IMG/VR virus record: IMGVR_UViG_3300031565_000077
Span: 1-46,097 of that record
Direction: 5' to 3' (one strand)
Length of the DNA stretch: 46,097 nt
DNA from: a virus
Shown: positions 1 to 8,268 of the stretch, one piece after another
Layout: each line of letters starts with the position of its first letter
Position numbering within the stretch: the stretch's first letter is position 1
The notes under the pieces: generated by a model
What the model was told of the DNA's origin: nothing
Database searches by the model: none
The model's input: only the letters and a program-made list of their open reading frames with translations
Made by a program: the position numbers and the translations under genes

Positions 1-538
1 TTACTGTTAATACTTGTATAGTCGCCCCTGCTCCTGCTCCTGAATCTATAACATTAACTACATCTCCTGGCAAGTAAAGTGTACCTGCAGTTAAAATATT
101 ATAATCATATATTTCACCAAGACCTACGGTGCATTCAGCTGTAGCTGACCCATCTACTGTAAGGGCTAACGTTGCCCCAGCGGTATAATTTATACCAGGA
201 CTAATTACATCTATTCTTTCTAATTCTACTGAATTACATGTTACTTGATAAGATATACAGGTAGGGTTAGCTACTAATGTTGCTGTAAAAGGTATCCTAC
301 CTGTTAAACTAATTACATCATTACATAATGGTTGGACATATCCTTCTATGACTGTATCTTCACACTCTTCAGGGTTCACATATAAACCGATCATAGCGTC
401 ACAAGTAACACCTACTGGACAGTTAATTATAGTTGTACAATCATATGCACCTACACCTTGAATTCTCCAACATACTCTATGATCACCAAGTGTCTGAGAT
501 GTGAAATTTACGGTTAATTGAGCATTATTTGCTGGCAT
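1..538 (-). CDS. Virion/tail protein, C-terminus beyond window edge
   Basis: An open frame starts at the ATG at 538 and runs leftward without a stop to base 1, so about 179 residues are present and the C-terminus lies outside. The protein is rich in Thr, Val, Ile and Gly and predicted to be mostly beta strand, with about eight cysteines in the first 110 residues. It continues the series of Cys-rich minus-strand genes to its right and is separated from the collagen-like gene by 25 bases. No family is recognised. A structural role in the tail or fibre complex is inferred from position and composition only. Confidence 0.6.
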   Translation of the reverse strand, partial: MPANNAQLTVNFTSQTLGDHRVCWRIQGVGAYDCTTIINCPVGVTCDAMIGLYVNPEECEDTVIEGYVQPLCNDVISLTGRIPFTATLVANPTCISYQVTCNSVELERIDVISPGINYTAGATLALTVDGSATAECTVGLGEIYDYNILTAGTLYLPGDVVNVIDSGAGAGATIQVLTV

Positions 539-563
539 AATATATTATTTATTTTTAATTTTT

Positions 564-1868
564 TTAATCTTTAAATATGTATCCTTGAAATTGTAAGTGC
601 ATTGTAAAATTTCTAATGGCGGGCGCATGATACCCGTATGTTGCAGTTAATTGTGATGTAACAAGTCCATTACTACCTGTCCCATTAAATGGAATTACTT
701 CATGTCCCTCATATGCACCTGATGCATCTGGATAATCTATATCATTAAGAAATCCGTGGAAATGTGCACCAATATTTAAATTATAGTTATAACCAGTCCC
801 AATACTATTTCCCAATTTAGGCGTAAAAGGTAACCCGGTAATTTGAATAAGATTTTGGGGATTTACTAATCTTCTATTCCATGTAAGAGCCCCTGTACCA
901 ACTACTCTATCTACATTGACTATCATAAAAAGGGATACATAACATAAAGAACTACTTACATTCCAGTATAAAAGTTGACCATATTTTGTTTGAGATGGAA
1001 GATAGGCTGGATTAACCCACTGTGATGCAAATGCAACATTAGATGTATTTAAATCCAATGTTACGTCTGGTGTGTTAAAGTTTAAATCTAATCCCGGACC
1101 TGCTGGACCTTGTGGGCCTGTCGCTCCTGTTGGTCCTTGTGGACCATCCAAACCTCTTAAGCCCGGTTCACCTATAACTGTAACAGTGTGATTACTAACT
1201 ACTATACTAAGACCATTTTTTCTATCAAATGTAATATTACAAGCTCCTGTTAAAACATTATAAGAATTAACAATACCTTCCGCCCATGTGTTTACGTCAG
1301 ATACATCTACGTATCTAAGTCTAGTACCTGCTGTTACAGCTTTTTGCGGGTCAATAGTAGTTGTTAATGTATGAGGTATAATAACATTATAATATATTGG
1401 TGTTACTGAGGTCATATTATCATAACCTAAGCCGTCTACACCATCAGTACCATCAACACCATTTGTACCATCAGTACCGTTAATTCCTGGAGTAACTTCT
1501 ACTGTAACATTACCATTAATGTCTGATGTTGCTGTTATAGGTGCTCCTATAAAATTAATACTAGCCATTGATGGTGTAATTAAGTTACCCTCATCAAAAA
1601 CTTCTATAGCATAATCTGAAGCATTACATAGAGCATTAGCAATATTATATAAGATATCATTTAATCTTTGCTCATGTTCTATAGTAATTACACCTGGACA
1701 ATCTAATGTTTCACCTGAATAACATATACAAGCAGCGTCAAATGTCTCAGAACATGTTTCAGGATCAGGACAATTATCTGTTGATGCAATATAATCTGGC
1801 GGTGTTACCAAAGGATTATCTTTACATAAACACTTGCTATATTTTTTACTACATGTATTACAATTCAT
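564..1868 (-). CDS. Collagen-like tail fibre protein
   Basis: 434 residues. Residues 1-20 hold a cysteine cluster (CxxCxxxxxCxC). Around residues 50-85 is a module of the form G-x-x-L-x-C-P-G followed by ILYNIANALC, which recurs in the next gene to the right. Two collagen-type Gly-X-Y tracts follow (near residues 128-148 and 233-262), then a beta-rich C-terminal domain of about 170 residues. In phage fibres Gly-X-Y repeats form trimeric stalks, so this is probably a trimeric fibre with a C-terminal receptor-facing or assembly domain. The fibre role is inferred from architecture and from its place in the late virion block. Confidence 0.75.
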   Translation of the reverse strand: MNCNTCSKKYSKCLCKDNPLVTPPDYIASTDNCPDPETCSETFDAACICYSGETLDCPGVITIEHEQRLNDILYNIANALCNASDYAIEVFDEGNLITPSMASINFIGAPITATSDINGNVTVEVTPGINGTDGTNGVDGTDGVDGLGYDNMTSVTPIYYNVIIPHTLTTTIDPQKAVTAGTRLRYVDVSDVNTWAEGIVNSYNVLTGACNITFDRKNGLSIVVSNHTVTVIGEPGLRGLDGPQGPTGATGPQGPAGPGLDLNFNTPDVTLDLNTSNVAFASQWVNPAYLPSQTKYGQLLYWNVSSSLCYVSLFMIVNVDRVVGTGALTWNRRLVNPQNLIQITGLPFTPKLGNSIGTGYNYNLNIGAHFHGFLNDIDYPDASGAYEGHEVIPFNGTGSNGLVTSQLTATYGYHAPAIRNFTMHLQFQGYIFKD

Positions 1869-1877
1869 AATCTATTC

Positions 1878-3356
1878 TTAAGGTAATATTACTAATGTTG
1901 CATTATTTACTGTAGGTGGTTGACAAGAAACAAACATTGTTGTGAAAGTTTGTCTTGGACATGTCATCATGTTACCGTTAGCTCCTGCTACAGTTACTTC
2001 TACGTCATATGCTGTGTTTATAGGTAATCCTGATAAAGTAATATTTTCAGTTGCAGCGGCAGCTGGGAAATTAGTTGTTTGTGTTGCAACAGCAGAACCA
2101 CTAACATATGTTTTCACAATATAAGTTGTACCTATGTTTAACGATGTAAATGCTAATATCGCTCCATCAGGTAATGCATTAATTGTCATATTAGGACAAG
2201 CTAATGATGGATAGATATAATAAGTATATGTTTTCTCACAAGTAGTTTGTGTTAACGGGTTATACAAGCAAGAGTTTAACGTAATAGTTAAATCAGCTGT
2301 TGTGTTAATAGGTGTAACATCTAAATCAAAAGTTTGACCTGCTGGAGTATTAGATGTTGTTATAATATTTAAGTTTACTGTTGTGTTGTTACCTAAGTTA
2401 TCCATTATAGTCACAGATGAACCTAAAGGTGAACAATCTTGAAAACCAGAAGGTATTGTAGAACCATCTAAATATAGTGACAAGTCAGAACCACCTGTTT
2501 CTAAAACTGCCCTGAAATTTAATGTTATTCCTGAACAACCTGTACCACCTCCATCACAACAATCTCCACAAGTAGACTTTAAATCTAATACAGCTAACCA
2601 CATGTTATTAAAACTATCAGCTAAGGATGCTGGACTTGTAACCCACCCAGGAATAGACGACATAATACCTAATCCATCACATCTATCTGCTGTGTTTATA
2701 TTAGCACCTGAAGCAAGCATTGCTTGGTAAATATCTCCAGAATTTCCTGTTGCATTAATAAGGTCTAACAGTAAATCTTCTATAGATCTTACTCCTTCAG
2801 ATAAAGGGCCTGTGGTATTTGTGATATTAGAGTAGTACTGTACTTCACCATTATTTATAATAATAGCATCTATTTGATTTTGTAAATTTTCTGTTGTAGC
2901 ATTAAGCTGTATAATCGCTGTACTGTTAGTGTCAACTTGATCAATAAGATCACATATTCTTTCAGCAATTAATCTTGCGTAGTCTATTAATGGTAACTCT
3001 GTTATAGTATCACCAAATTGATTTTGATACTGAAAACAATCAGCTAAAGTTACAGGGCATGTACATGTTTCTGTTCCAGGTGTAACTGGTATATCAGGAT
3101 TTTGTTGATTTAATACATTTATAATAGCTTGTATTAACCCCTGCATATCATCAATGTCTGTAGGGACATCATCATAATTATCTAAGTTTAGTATATCTAA
3201 TACTTCACATAGTTCTGTAGCTATTTGAAATAAGATTTCATCTATAGTGTCACCTTTACATAAATTTATACAAGGTAAATCTGGACCATTCCAGATTACA
3301 CAGCTTGATGATTGGGGTGTGCAACCTTTTGCACTATTATTATTTGTAGGTAACAT
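1878..3356 (-). CDS. Large Cys-rich tail/fibre protein with Ig/FN3-like repeats
   Basis: 492 residues. The N-terminal part carries the module L-x-C-x-x-L-C-x-G-D-x-x-D-E-I-L-F-Q-I-A shared with the collagen-like gene. A second CPVTLADC-type segment follows, then helical linker sequence. From about residue 270 the protein is beta-rich, and residues 385-470 look like a fibronectin-III-type sandwich with an alternating Thr/Val pattern. The last residues (NATLVILP) resemble the end of the neighbouring 112-residue protein (SATLALIP). A promoter-like motif lies about 15 bases upstream of the start. Probably a virion surface or tail-tip protein; the exact role is unknown. Confidence 0.7.
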   Translation of the reverse strand: MLPTNNNSAKGCTPQSSSCVIWNGPDLPCINLCKGDTIDEILFQIATELCEVLDILNLDNYDDVPTDIDDMQGLIQAIINVLNQQNPDIPVTPGTETCTCPVTLADCFQYQNQFGDTITELPLIDYARLIAERICDLIDQVDTNSTAIIQLNATTENLQNQIDAIIINNGEVQYYSNITNTTGPLSEGVRSIEDLLLDLINATGNSGDIYQAMLASGANINTADRCDGLGIMSSIPGWVTSPASLADSFNNMWLAVLDLKSTCGDCCDGGGTGCSGITLNFRAVLETGGSDLSLYLDGSTIPSGFQDCSPLGSSVTIMDNLGNNTTVNLNIITTSNTPAGQTFDLDVTPINTTADLTITLNSCLYNPLTQTTCEKTYTYYIYPSLACPNMTINALPDGAILAFTSLNIGTTYIVKTYVSGSAVATQTTNFPAAAATENITLSGLPINTAYDVEVTVAGANGNMMTCPRQTFTTMFVSCQPPTVNNATLVILP

Positions 3357-3370
3357 ATTACTTATATCTT

Positions 3371-3385
3371 ATATTAATAATATAC
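3371..3385 (-). promoter_or_regulatory. Candidate late promoter motif
   Basis: On the minus strand this reads GTATATTATTAATAT. Near-identical motifs precede minus-strand genes at 5951, 11181, 19958 and 28281. It lies 15 bases before the ATG at 3356. It does not match the host-type TTTG/TAnnTTTG pattern, so a phage-specific late promoter is inferred. Confidence 0.45.
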
Positions 3386-3390
3386 TAAAA

Positions 3391-3729
3391 TTATGGGATT
3401 AATGCTAATGTTGCACTAACATTTGTAGATTCTAAACAGTACTCTACTATCTCTAATGTAGCAACTACGTGGCAAGGAGGTATACAACAAGCTCCTGATT
3501 CTATAGGTTTACAAAGTTCTGGATCATATATTTCATCTAGCTTTAAAAGCTGATAGTCAAGATATGCTAAATCTAGATCTTTTTTACAACAAACAGAAAT
3601 ACCATAAGTCTTACTTGTAGCTTCAGCTTCAGCAGCTGATGCAAAATTACAATGGATACTAACATATTGCTTAACGCTACATGTAGATACTTTGTTTTCT
3701 GGATTTATATATCTCTGTAAACCTGCCAT
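3391..3729 (-). CDS. Small Cys-rich virion protein
   Basis: 112 residues. About eight cysteines, including a CC pair near residue 47, another near residue 80 and a C-x-x-x-C following it. The central part is helical (residues 32-75). The C-terminus (NVSATLALIP) matches in pattern the end of the 492-residue protein next door. It sits one base after the 63-residue Cys-rich gene, so the two are probably co-transcribed. It has no recognised family. A structural role is inferred from the late block and from shared termini. Confidence 0.6.
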   Translation of the reverse strand: MAGLQRYINPENKVSTCSVKQYVSIHCNFASAAEAEATSKTYGISVCCKKDLDLAYLDYQLLKLDEIYDPELCKPIESGACCIPPCHVVATLEIVEYCLESTNVSATLALIP

Positions 3730-3730
3730 A

Positions 3731-3922
3731 TTAAATCATTATAAAAGAAGCACTTACTCCTGTAATTCCAGAATTAACGTTATTAGTTCTCTGAACAGCT
3801 GATGATTTACTAATTGTTTTGTTATATGTTGATACACACTTGTTACAACATGATTTACCATCTCTAGCAGTTTGTCTTTGACATCCGCAAGATAGTGTAC
3901 TATTACAATTATTACATTTCAT
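3731..3922 (-). CDS. Tiny Cys-rich protein, zinc-knuckle-like
   Basis: 63 residues from the ATG at 3922. I prefer this start because a longer frame reaching 3952 would overlap the upstream gene, while this one leaves an 11-base gap. The N-terminus (MKCNNC, then CGC, then CCNKC) has at least seven cysteines in 35 residues, like the N-terminus of the collagen-like fibre protein. Zinc binding or disulfide cross-linking are both possible. The tail ends in a hydrophobic strand (SASFIMI), which may be the same C-terminal strand seen in its neighbours. Function unknown. Confidence 0.55.
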   Translation of the reverse strand: MKCNNCNSTLSCGCQRQTARDGKSCCNKCVSTYNKTISKSSAVQRTNNVNSGITGVSASFIMI

Positions 3923-3933
3923 ATTATTGGTTT

Positions 3934-4494
3934 TTAGCAAAGATCTGAACAAGTTAATTTACCTAAAAGCTCTTTAGCGTAATTATATAAGTTCATCCCG
4001 GCCTCTGGCTCATGACACACTTCTACTTTCGCTTTAGCAGCTTCTATATACATTTTAACATCATAAAGATCTCTTAATGTTTTAGTTATTTCATTACTTG
4101 GTTTTCCTGTACAATTTCTTATTTCGCATAAAGCATCATAATAAGACTTTAGTAACTGTGTTACTCTTAAATGATTATATTCTACAAAAACATATTCATT
4201 AGGTGAAACACTATATCTTATAGTATATACGCCATCAGGTAAAGAATTAGGTTTTGTATCACAATTTGTGGTTTGTAGGTTTAAGTCACAAGCTGTTAAT
4301 ATTAAATTACAAAATCCAGGTGTTATATCTGGCTCTACAAAATCTACAGCACATATAAATCCTGGAGGAGTTATTTGTAATACTGGACATTTTACATTTA
4401 TACAGTCTTCACCGTAAACACTAGTATCCACTATACGCATTATACAGTCGTTTAATGTTTGTGGTATTTCAAGACTTAAATTATGTTTAGCCAT
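3934..4494 (-). CDS. Putative virion structural protein
   Basis: 187 residues from the ATG at 4494. The open frame continues upstream to 4548, but an intrinsic terminator occupies 4511-4545, so translation most likely begins at the internal Met (MAKHNLSLEIP). Residues 15-110 are beta-rich with several cysteines (VKCPV, GFICAVDF, LTACDLN), and the C-terminal 70 residues are helical. It belongs to the group of Cys-rich late proteins between the abundant 448-residue protein and the fibre genes. No family recognised; tail or neck structural protein is the best guess. Confidence 0.6.
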   Translation of the reverse strand: MAKHNLSLEIPQTLNDCIMRIVDTSVYGEDCINVKCPVLQITPPGFICAVDFVEPDITPGFCNLILTACDLNLQTTNCDTKPNSLPDGVYTIRYSVSPNEYVFVEYNHLRVTQLLKSYYDALCEIRNCTGKPSNEITKTLRDLYDVKMYIEAAKAKVEVCHEPEAGMNLYNYAKELLGKLTCSDLC

Positions 4495-4510
4495 TTTAAT
4501 TTTTTTAATA

Positions 4511-4545
4511 AAAAAAGGGGAGGAGATAACTCTCACTCCCCTTTT
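4511..4545 (-). terminator. Intrinsic terminator after the 448-residue gene
   Basis: On the minus strand GGGGAG and CTCCCC pair around a 13-base loop, followed by a run of seven T. It lies between the genes at 4571-5917 and 3934-4494, so it would end or attenuate transcripts of the former. Confidence 0.75.
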
Positions 4546-4570
4546 CAATTATGACAATAAAATATATATA

Positions 4571-5917
4571 TTACTCAGCAGGGAATCCGTTAGCAGTAAT
4601 ATCTGCACCAATAGGGTTATTAGCACCTACCAACCAATCTTGAATAAATTGCTCAAGTGCTGGTACAGCAGCGTTAGTATAGATACAAAGATCATATACG
4701 TCGCTGTCGTAAACACCTGATGGGTTAATTGGTCTAGGAATACTATGTAAAATATGATAAGCAGTATAAACTTGATTTCTATCAACTTGACCTAAGATAT
4801 CATAACCTTGAGTTATTTCTCTTACTCTCATGTCTTTAGAGTGAACAAAGTTTTGTCTGTAAGATTCTGATAAAATTACATCTCTTACAACTCTTTCACC
4901 AAATCCCATACCTTGAACACCTTCTTGTGTTTTAGTTACACAAATAGACTCAAATACACATGGGTCACCTGTTTCATCTGTTAAGCTAGCATAAATTCTA
5001 ACTGGCTCTACTTCAAAGAAGTCAGATACTTGGAAAGTACAATCACCAAATTTAGTTTCAACATAAGCTCCTTCAATAACTAAACCACCACAGTGATTAT
5101 CTGGAGATGCTGGGTTAAACGTACTAGTGTAATTATCCCATGTATCTACTGAAGCTGCAGTTGATCCAGCAGCTTGAGCATCAGCCAAAGCTTGAGCTTG
5201 TTCTGTTAAAGATAAACCTGGTTGTACATAAAGAATCCAAGTAGTACCACCATTTACAGTAGCTTCAAAAGAAACTCTAATAACTTTTTGATCATATTGA
5301 CCATATACTCCGTAAAATTCTGGAGTTTGTACAATCTCTTCTGCCCAAGATTTCATTACTAAAATAGGGTCAGATAATTCTGGTGTAGAACCTGAACAAC
5401 ATCCTGTGTAGGCATCTACAGTTTTATAAGAATTACGGTTCATTTGTCTTAAGATAGGTGATCCTTTAAGATCAATTCTCAAGTAATAAGTCTCATCACA
5501 ATAAAATACTGGACATGGACAAGAACCTTCTGTTACAGAAGTTTTACCAATATGTACAATGTTGTTAGTAGGTAGTGCAGAGTCTACTCTATAAACACCC
5601 TTAATCATTTTTGGATTAATTCTTTTAGACTTGTTAGTCTCATGAAAACCTCCATGAAAAGGACCAACTTTATCATTAGTTTGAAGCGCTGTTCCTACTA
5701 ATACTAATTCTTCTCCATTTGCAGGAGCTGTTATACCAACTGTTTCCCAAGTTTTAGGGTTAACAAACTCAAAACCTCTAGCACCGTAAGTAGCTAATAG
5801 ATCAACAGTAAGTTCACCACCTGCTCCAGTTTGGTCAGCAATATACCCTGTAGGATTAATAGTAGGTTGCCCTGTTCCTAAGAATACTTTACTAAATGCG
5901 TGATTAAAATAACTCAT
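4571..5917 (-). CDS. Virion structural protein, 448 residues
   Basis: Own promoter-like motif upstream (5951) and own terminator downstream (4511), an arrangement fitting a strongly made structural protein. The N-terminus contains ADQTGAGGELTVDLL and GARGFEFVNPKTW, a Gly-rich start followed by a beta strand as seen in sheath-, tube- or decoration-type phage proteins. Cysteines cluster near residues 133-140 (CPCPVFYC) and 172-173. A helical Ala-rich stretch (residues 222-243) lies between beta regions. I cannot place it in a family. Major tail, head-fibre or decoration protein are all possible. Confidence 0.65.
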   Translation of the reverse strand: MSYFNHAFSKVFLGTGQPTINPTGYIADQTGAGGELTVDLLATYGARGFEFVNPKTWETVGITAPANGEELVLVGTALQTNDKVGPFHGGFHETNKSKRINPKMIKGVYRVDSALPTNNIVHIGKTSVTEGSCPCPVFYCDETYYLRIDLKGSPILRQMNRNSYKTVDAYTGCCSGSTPELSDPILVMKSWAEEIVQTPEFYGVYGQYDQKVIRVSFEATVNGGTTWILYVQPGLSLTEQAQALADAQAAGSTAASVDTWDNYTSTFNPASPDNHCGGLVIEGAYVETKFGDCTFQVSDFFEVEPVRIYASLTDETGDPCVFESICVTKTQEGVQGMGFGERVVRDVILSESYRQNFVHSKDMRVREITQGYDILGQVDRNQVYTAYHILHSIPRPINPSGVYDSDVYDLCIYTNAAVPALEQFIQDWLVGANNPIGADITANGFPAE

Positions 5918-5950
5918 CTTTTTTTTAATTTAAATTTACAAACAATTATA

Positions 5951-5965
5951 TATAATAATATAAAC
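5951..5965 (-). promoter_or_regulatory. Candidate late promoter motif
   Basis: On the minus strand GTTTATATTATTATA, 34 bases before the ATG at 5917. Same A/T pattern as at 3371, 11181, 19958 and 28281. Confidence 0.45.
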
Positions 5966-5985
5966 AAATACTTACTAATAAGCAA

Positions 5986-6402
5986 CTATTTAAGAAATAA
6001 TAATTTATACTTAGTTGAGTTAATAAGACTTTTGATTAAGTCTAACTCATTAATTATTTCTGAATAACTGCATTTATCCTGCGCTCTACATACTTTACTG
6101 TATAATAAAGTTAAATAAGCAACAGCTTCTTCAGGAGTCTCTATAGGACTAACTGTAACATCAGCATAATCTAATAACTGTTCAGTAACTCCTTGGTACT
6201 GTTCGGCAATACTATCAACCATGTCAGGAAGAGCATCGTAAAATGCACCTAACGCCATGTGAGCAGCATAACTTGTAGTTTTCAAATGTGTCATATGTGT
6301 TTTAGTAGCACCATGTAACATTTCTGTAATAAGTTCTGACATAAAATTTGCACCACTTGTTTCTATTCTATAATCAGGTCTTTCTAATTTTCTCTTTAAC
6401 AT
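5986..6402 (-). CDS. Late helical protein, possible connector component
   Basis: 138 residues, almost entirely helical: residues 17-75 and 90-135 form long amphipathic helices with few Gly or Pro. It lies directly behind the adaptor-like gene (10-base gap) and ahead of the abundant 448-residue protein, in the head-tail joining part of the block. No motif is recognised. A small connector, chaperone or minor virion protein is possible; the call rests on position and helical content. Confidence 0.6.
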   Translation of the reverse strand: MLKRKLERPDYRIETSGANFMSELITEMLHGATKTHMTHLKTTSYAAHMALGAFYDALPDMVDSIAEQYQGVTEQLLDYADVTVSPIETPEEAVAYLTLLYSKVCRAQDKCSYSEIINELDLIKSLINSTKYKLLFLK

Positions 6403-6412
6403 TATTTTTTAT

Positions 6413-7120
6413 TTAATTATTTCTTTCAGCTTGCTCTAAGCCTCTACCATATTGATTAGGAGATTCTATATCACCGCCAAGTATACTTACTGTTTCATCA
6501 ACCAATAATTCTACTATATCATCTTTAAATTCACATTCTACATCTACTGCTGTAATATTCCCAGTATAAGGGTCAGAGCATCCTAAAATTTCTATGTTAA
6601 TAGGTTTCCTGTAATATGTAAAAAAACCTTTAGATATTTCAAAATCACCATTAGTGAATATTCTAGCTTTATTATCTATAAGAGTTGCAAAAGTTTCTCT
6701 CCACTCATAAGAAGGCTTCTTATGTTCATCTCTAAGTAATTGAGCTCTGTTATCTTCCTCTGCTAAATATACTACCATAGGTTGATTATCAGGACAACAT
6801 TCTTTATTAACTAATACATCTATACGCTTGTATTCTAGATAATTATCTGGAAGTGTATCACTTTGATAAAATATATTAAACTTAGTTAGTGACATTGTTG
6901 TGTCAGGTACTAGTAAGTTCTGTAAATCATCTATACGTCTTCTAGATTGTTCATCCCCAGTATTACGCTGGTTTTTACCATCAAGTTGTCTACGTACCCA
7001 TTCTATCTGAGCTTTATTAAATGCTTCGACTATTTGCCAACATTGGATGTTGTCATAATCTTGACTATCTAATTTATTTAGACGTTGCTTAATCTTAAGT
7101 TGTATAGTATTATTATTCAT
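6413..7120 (-). CDS. Head-tail adaptor / tail-stabilization-like protein
   Basis: 235 residues. The N-terminal 60 residues are helical with a pattern typical of podovirus-type adaptor proteins in Bacteroidota phages: AFNKAQIEWVRRQLDG, followed by RRRIDDLQNLL. A beta-rich middle follows (NYLEYKRIDVLV, FTYYRKPINIEI), and the protein returns to helix near residue 205 (DDIVELLVDETVSILGG). This order and its place three genes after the capsid gene suggest a ring or adaptor protein joining portal to tail. The family assignment is from memory of such sequences, not a search. The stop of the hairpin terminator lies just before its start. Confidence 0.65.
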   Translation of the reverse strand: MNNNTIQLKIKQRLNKLDSQDYDNIQCWQIVEAFNKAQIEWVRRQLDGKNQRNTGDEQSRRRIDDLQNLLVPDTTMSLTKFNIFYQSDTLPDNYLEYKRIDVLVNKECCPDNQPMVVYLAEEDNRAQLLRDEHKKPSYEWRETFATLIDNKARIFTNGDFEISKGFFTYYRKPINIEILGCSDPYTGNITAVDVECEFKDDIVELLVDETVSILGGDIESPNQYGRGLEQAERNN

Positions 7121-7125
7121 ATTAA

Positions 7126-7176
7126 AAAGAAAAAGACTCGCCCTGGGACGCTGTTCTAATGGGTAGCGTGGCGAGT
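7126..7176 (-). terminator. Strong stem-loop terminator immediately before a start codon
   Basis: On the minus strand ACTCGCC-ACGCT pairs with AGCGT...GGCGAGT around a central loop, with a small internal loop, followed by CTTTTTCTTTTT. It ends only six bases before the ATG at 7120, so it could act as an attenuator or processing site as well as a terminator for the gene at 7185. Confidence 0.75.
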
Positions 7177-7184
7177 ACTCTTAA

Positions 7185-8195
7185 TTACATATTAAAATAT
7201 TTATCTGTTTCTTCTTTTAATTGATCAAGTATGTCTTCATTAAGAGGATTCTTGAGAAATTCAATAACATCTTCATTAGTTCTTCCTAAAATAACATCTC
7301 CTTTTGTCATGTGTACCATACCATCTGACTTATAAACAATAAGCTTCAAGAAAGTGGCGTCTTTAACAATAGATCTTATGATTAGATTTTCCATAGACTC
7401 CTCTGCTATCTCAATAAAACTCTTAGCAGCTCTTTGTTTGTTAGATTCTACACCCGCTCCTCTAACATAAGCATCCATGTCTTTATAGATATCTTTTTCT
7501 AAAGTGCTCTTTGTATAACTTACACTATTGTTATTTAAACATTTAGCAATATACAATAATTTATTTGCATTTGTTTCTGATAAATCTACTAATTTAGAGA
7601 TAGCTTTATTTAAAATTATAGTATATGACGTTGTAGTATTTAATGTATCGTCATGTTTGTCTAAGTAAAATTTAGGTGGTTTTGACACAGACCTTGCGTA
7701 ATCTAAACTAGATGCTATACAAGAGAACCCTCCAGCTAATATAGCATAATATTTAATTAAATCATGAGGTTTATCTAAATGTAAATAAGTAGGCTCATTT
7801 CCTACTTTAATAGTTACTTTATTCCAGAATTCAGAATTATTAGGTTTAAGTAAAATTACTTTATTCCAAAAGTCTTCGTCGTCTATATTTAAAATATTCT
7901 GAGCTAATTCTTTTTCTAATTCAGAAACTATTTGTCTAATTTCTTTTATTTTGGCTTTTCTCCTTGTATCATCTAGTTTTTTAACATCTGGAGAATATTC
8001 ATTTAGACCGGTAATATATCTTTTAACGCCGTTCATTTCTAAGCATGCTAATTGCTCTTCATAGTAAGCGCCTTCAAATAAGGCCATATTGTGTGCTTCT
8101 AAACCCATGTTTTCTATATTTTGATCAACATAAGGTCTAATAGCAATAGTACTTTTTTTGTTTTTCTGTAGGGTATCTACTTGTGTGTAACTCAT
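7185..8195 (-). CDS. Late structural protein following the capsid gene
   Basis: 336 residues, largely helical, no signal peptide or membrane segment. Two similar phrases, EDFWNKVILLKPNNSE and EFWNKVTIKVGNEP, lie near residues 107 and 122, suggesting a short internal duplication. Residues 68-100 are a charged coiled-coil-like helix (TRRKAKIKEIRQIVSELEKE). It sits between the capsid-like gene and the adaptor, each boundary marked by a terminator. Probably a head-completion or connector protein; no family recognised. Confidence 0.6.
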   Translation of the reverse strand: MSYTQVDTLQKNKKSTIAIRPYVDQNIENMGLEAHNMALFEGAYYEEQLACLEMNGVKRYITGLNEYSPDVKKLDDTRRKAKIKEIRQIVSELEKELAQNILNIDDEDFWNKVILLKPNNSEFWNKVTIKVGNEPTYLHLDKPHDLIKYYAILAGGFSCIASSLDYARSVSKPPKFYLDKHDDTLNTTTSYTIILNKAISKLVDLSETNANKLLYIAKCLNNNSVSYTKSTLEKDIYKDMDAYVRGAGVESNKQRAAKSFIEIAEESMENLIIRSIVKDATFLKLIVYKSDGMVHMTKGDVILGRTNEDVIEFLKNPLNEDILDQLKEETDKYFNM

Positions 8196-8218
8196 AATTT
8201 TGGTTTTATTTATTTATT

Positions 8219-8254
8219 AAAAAAATAAGGAGGGGTTTTTAGCCCCTCACTTAT
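8219..8254 (-). terminator. Intrinsic terminator after the capsid gene
   Basis: On the minus strand ATAAGTGAGGGG pairs with CCCCTCCTTAT around a short loop, followed by seven T. It lies 15 bases beyond the capsid gene stop and would define the end of a capsid transcript. Confidence 0.8.
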
Positions 8255-8268
8255 CTTTGCATTATATA

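Noticed and set aside
1942-2124. 60-residue plus-strand ORF
   Set aside because: Antisense shadow inside a clear 492-residue structural gene.
3934-4548. Start at 4548 for the 187-residue gene
   Set aside because: The first 18 codons would run through a strong terminator hairpin; an internal ATG at 4494 is better.
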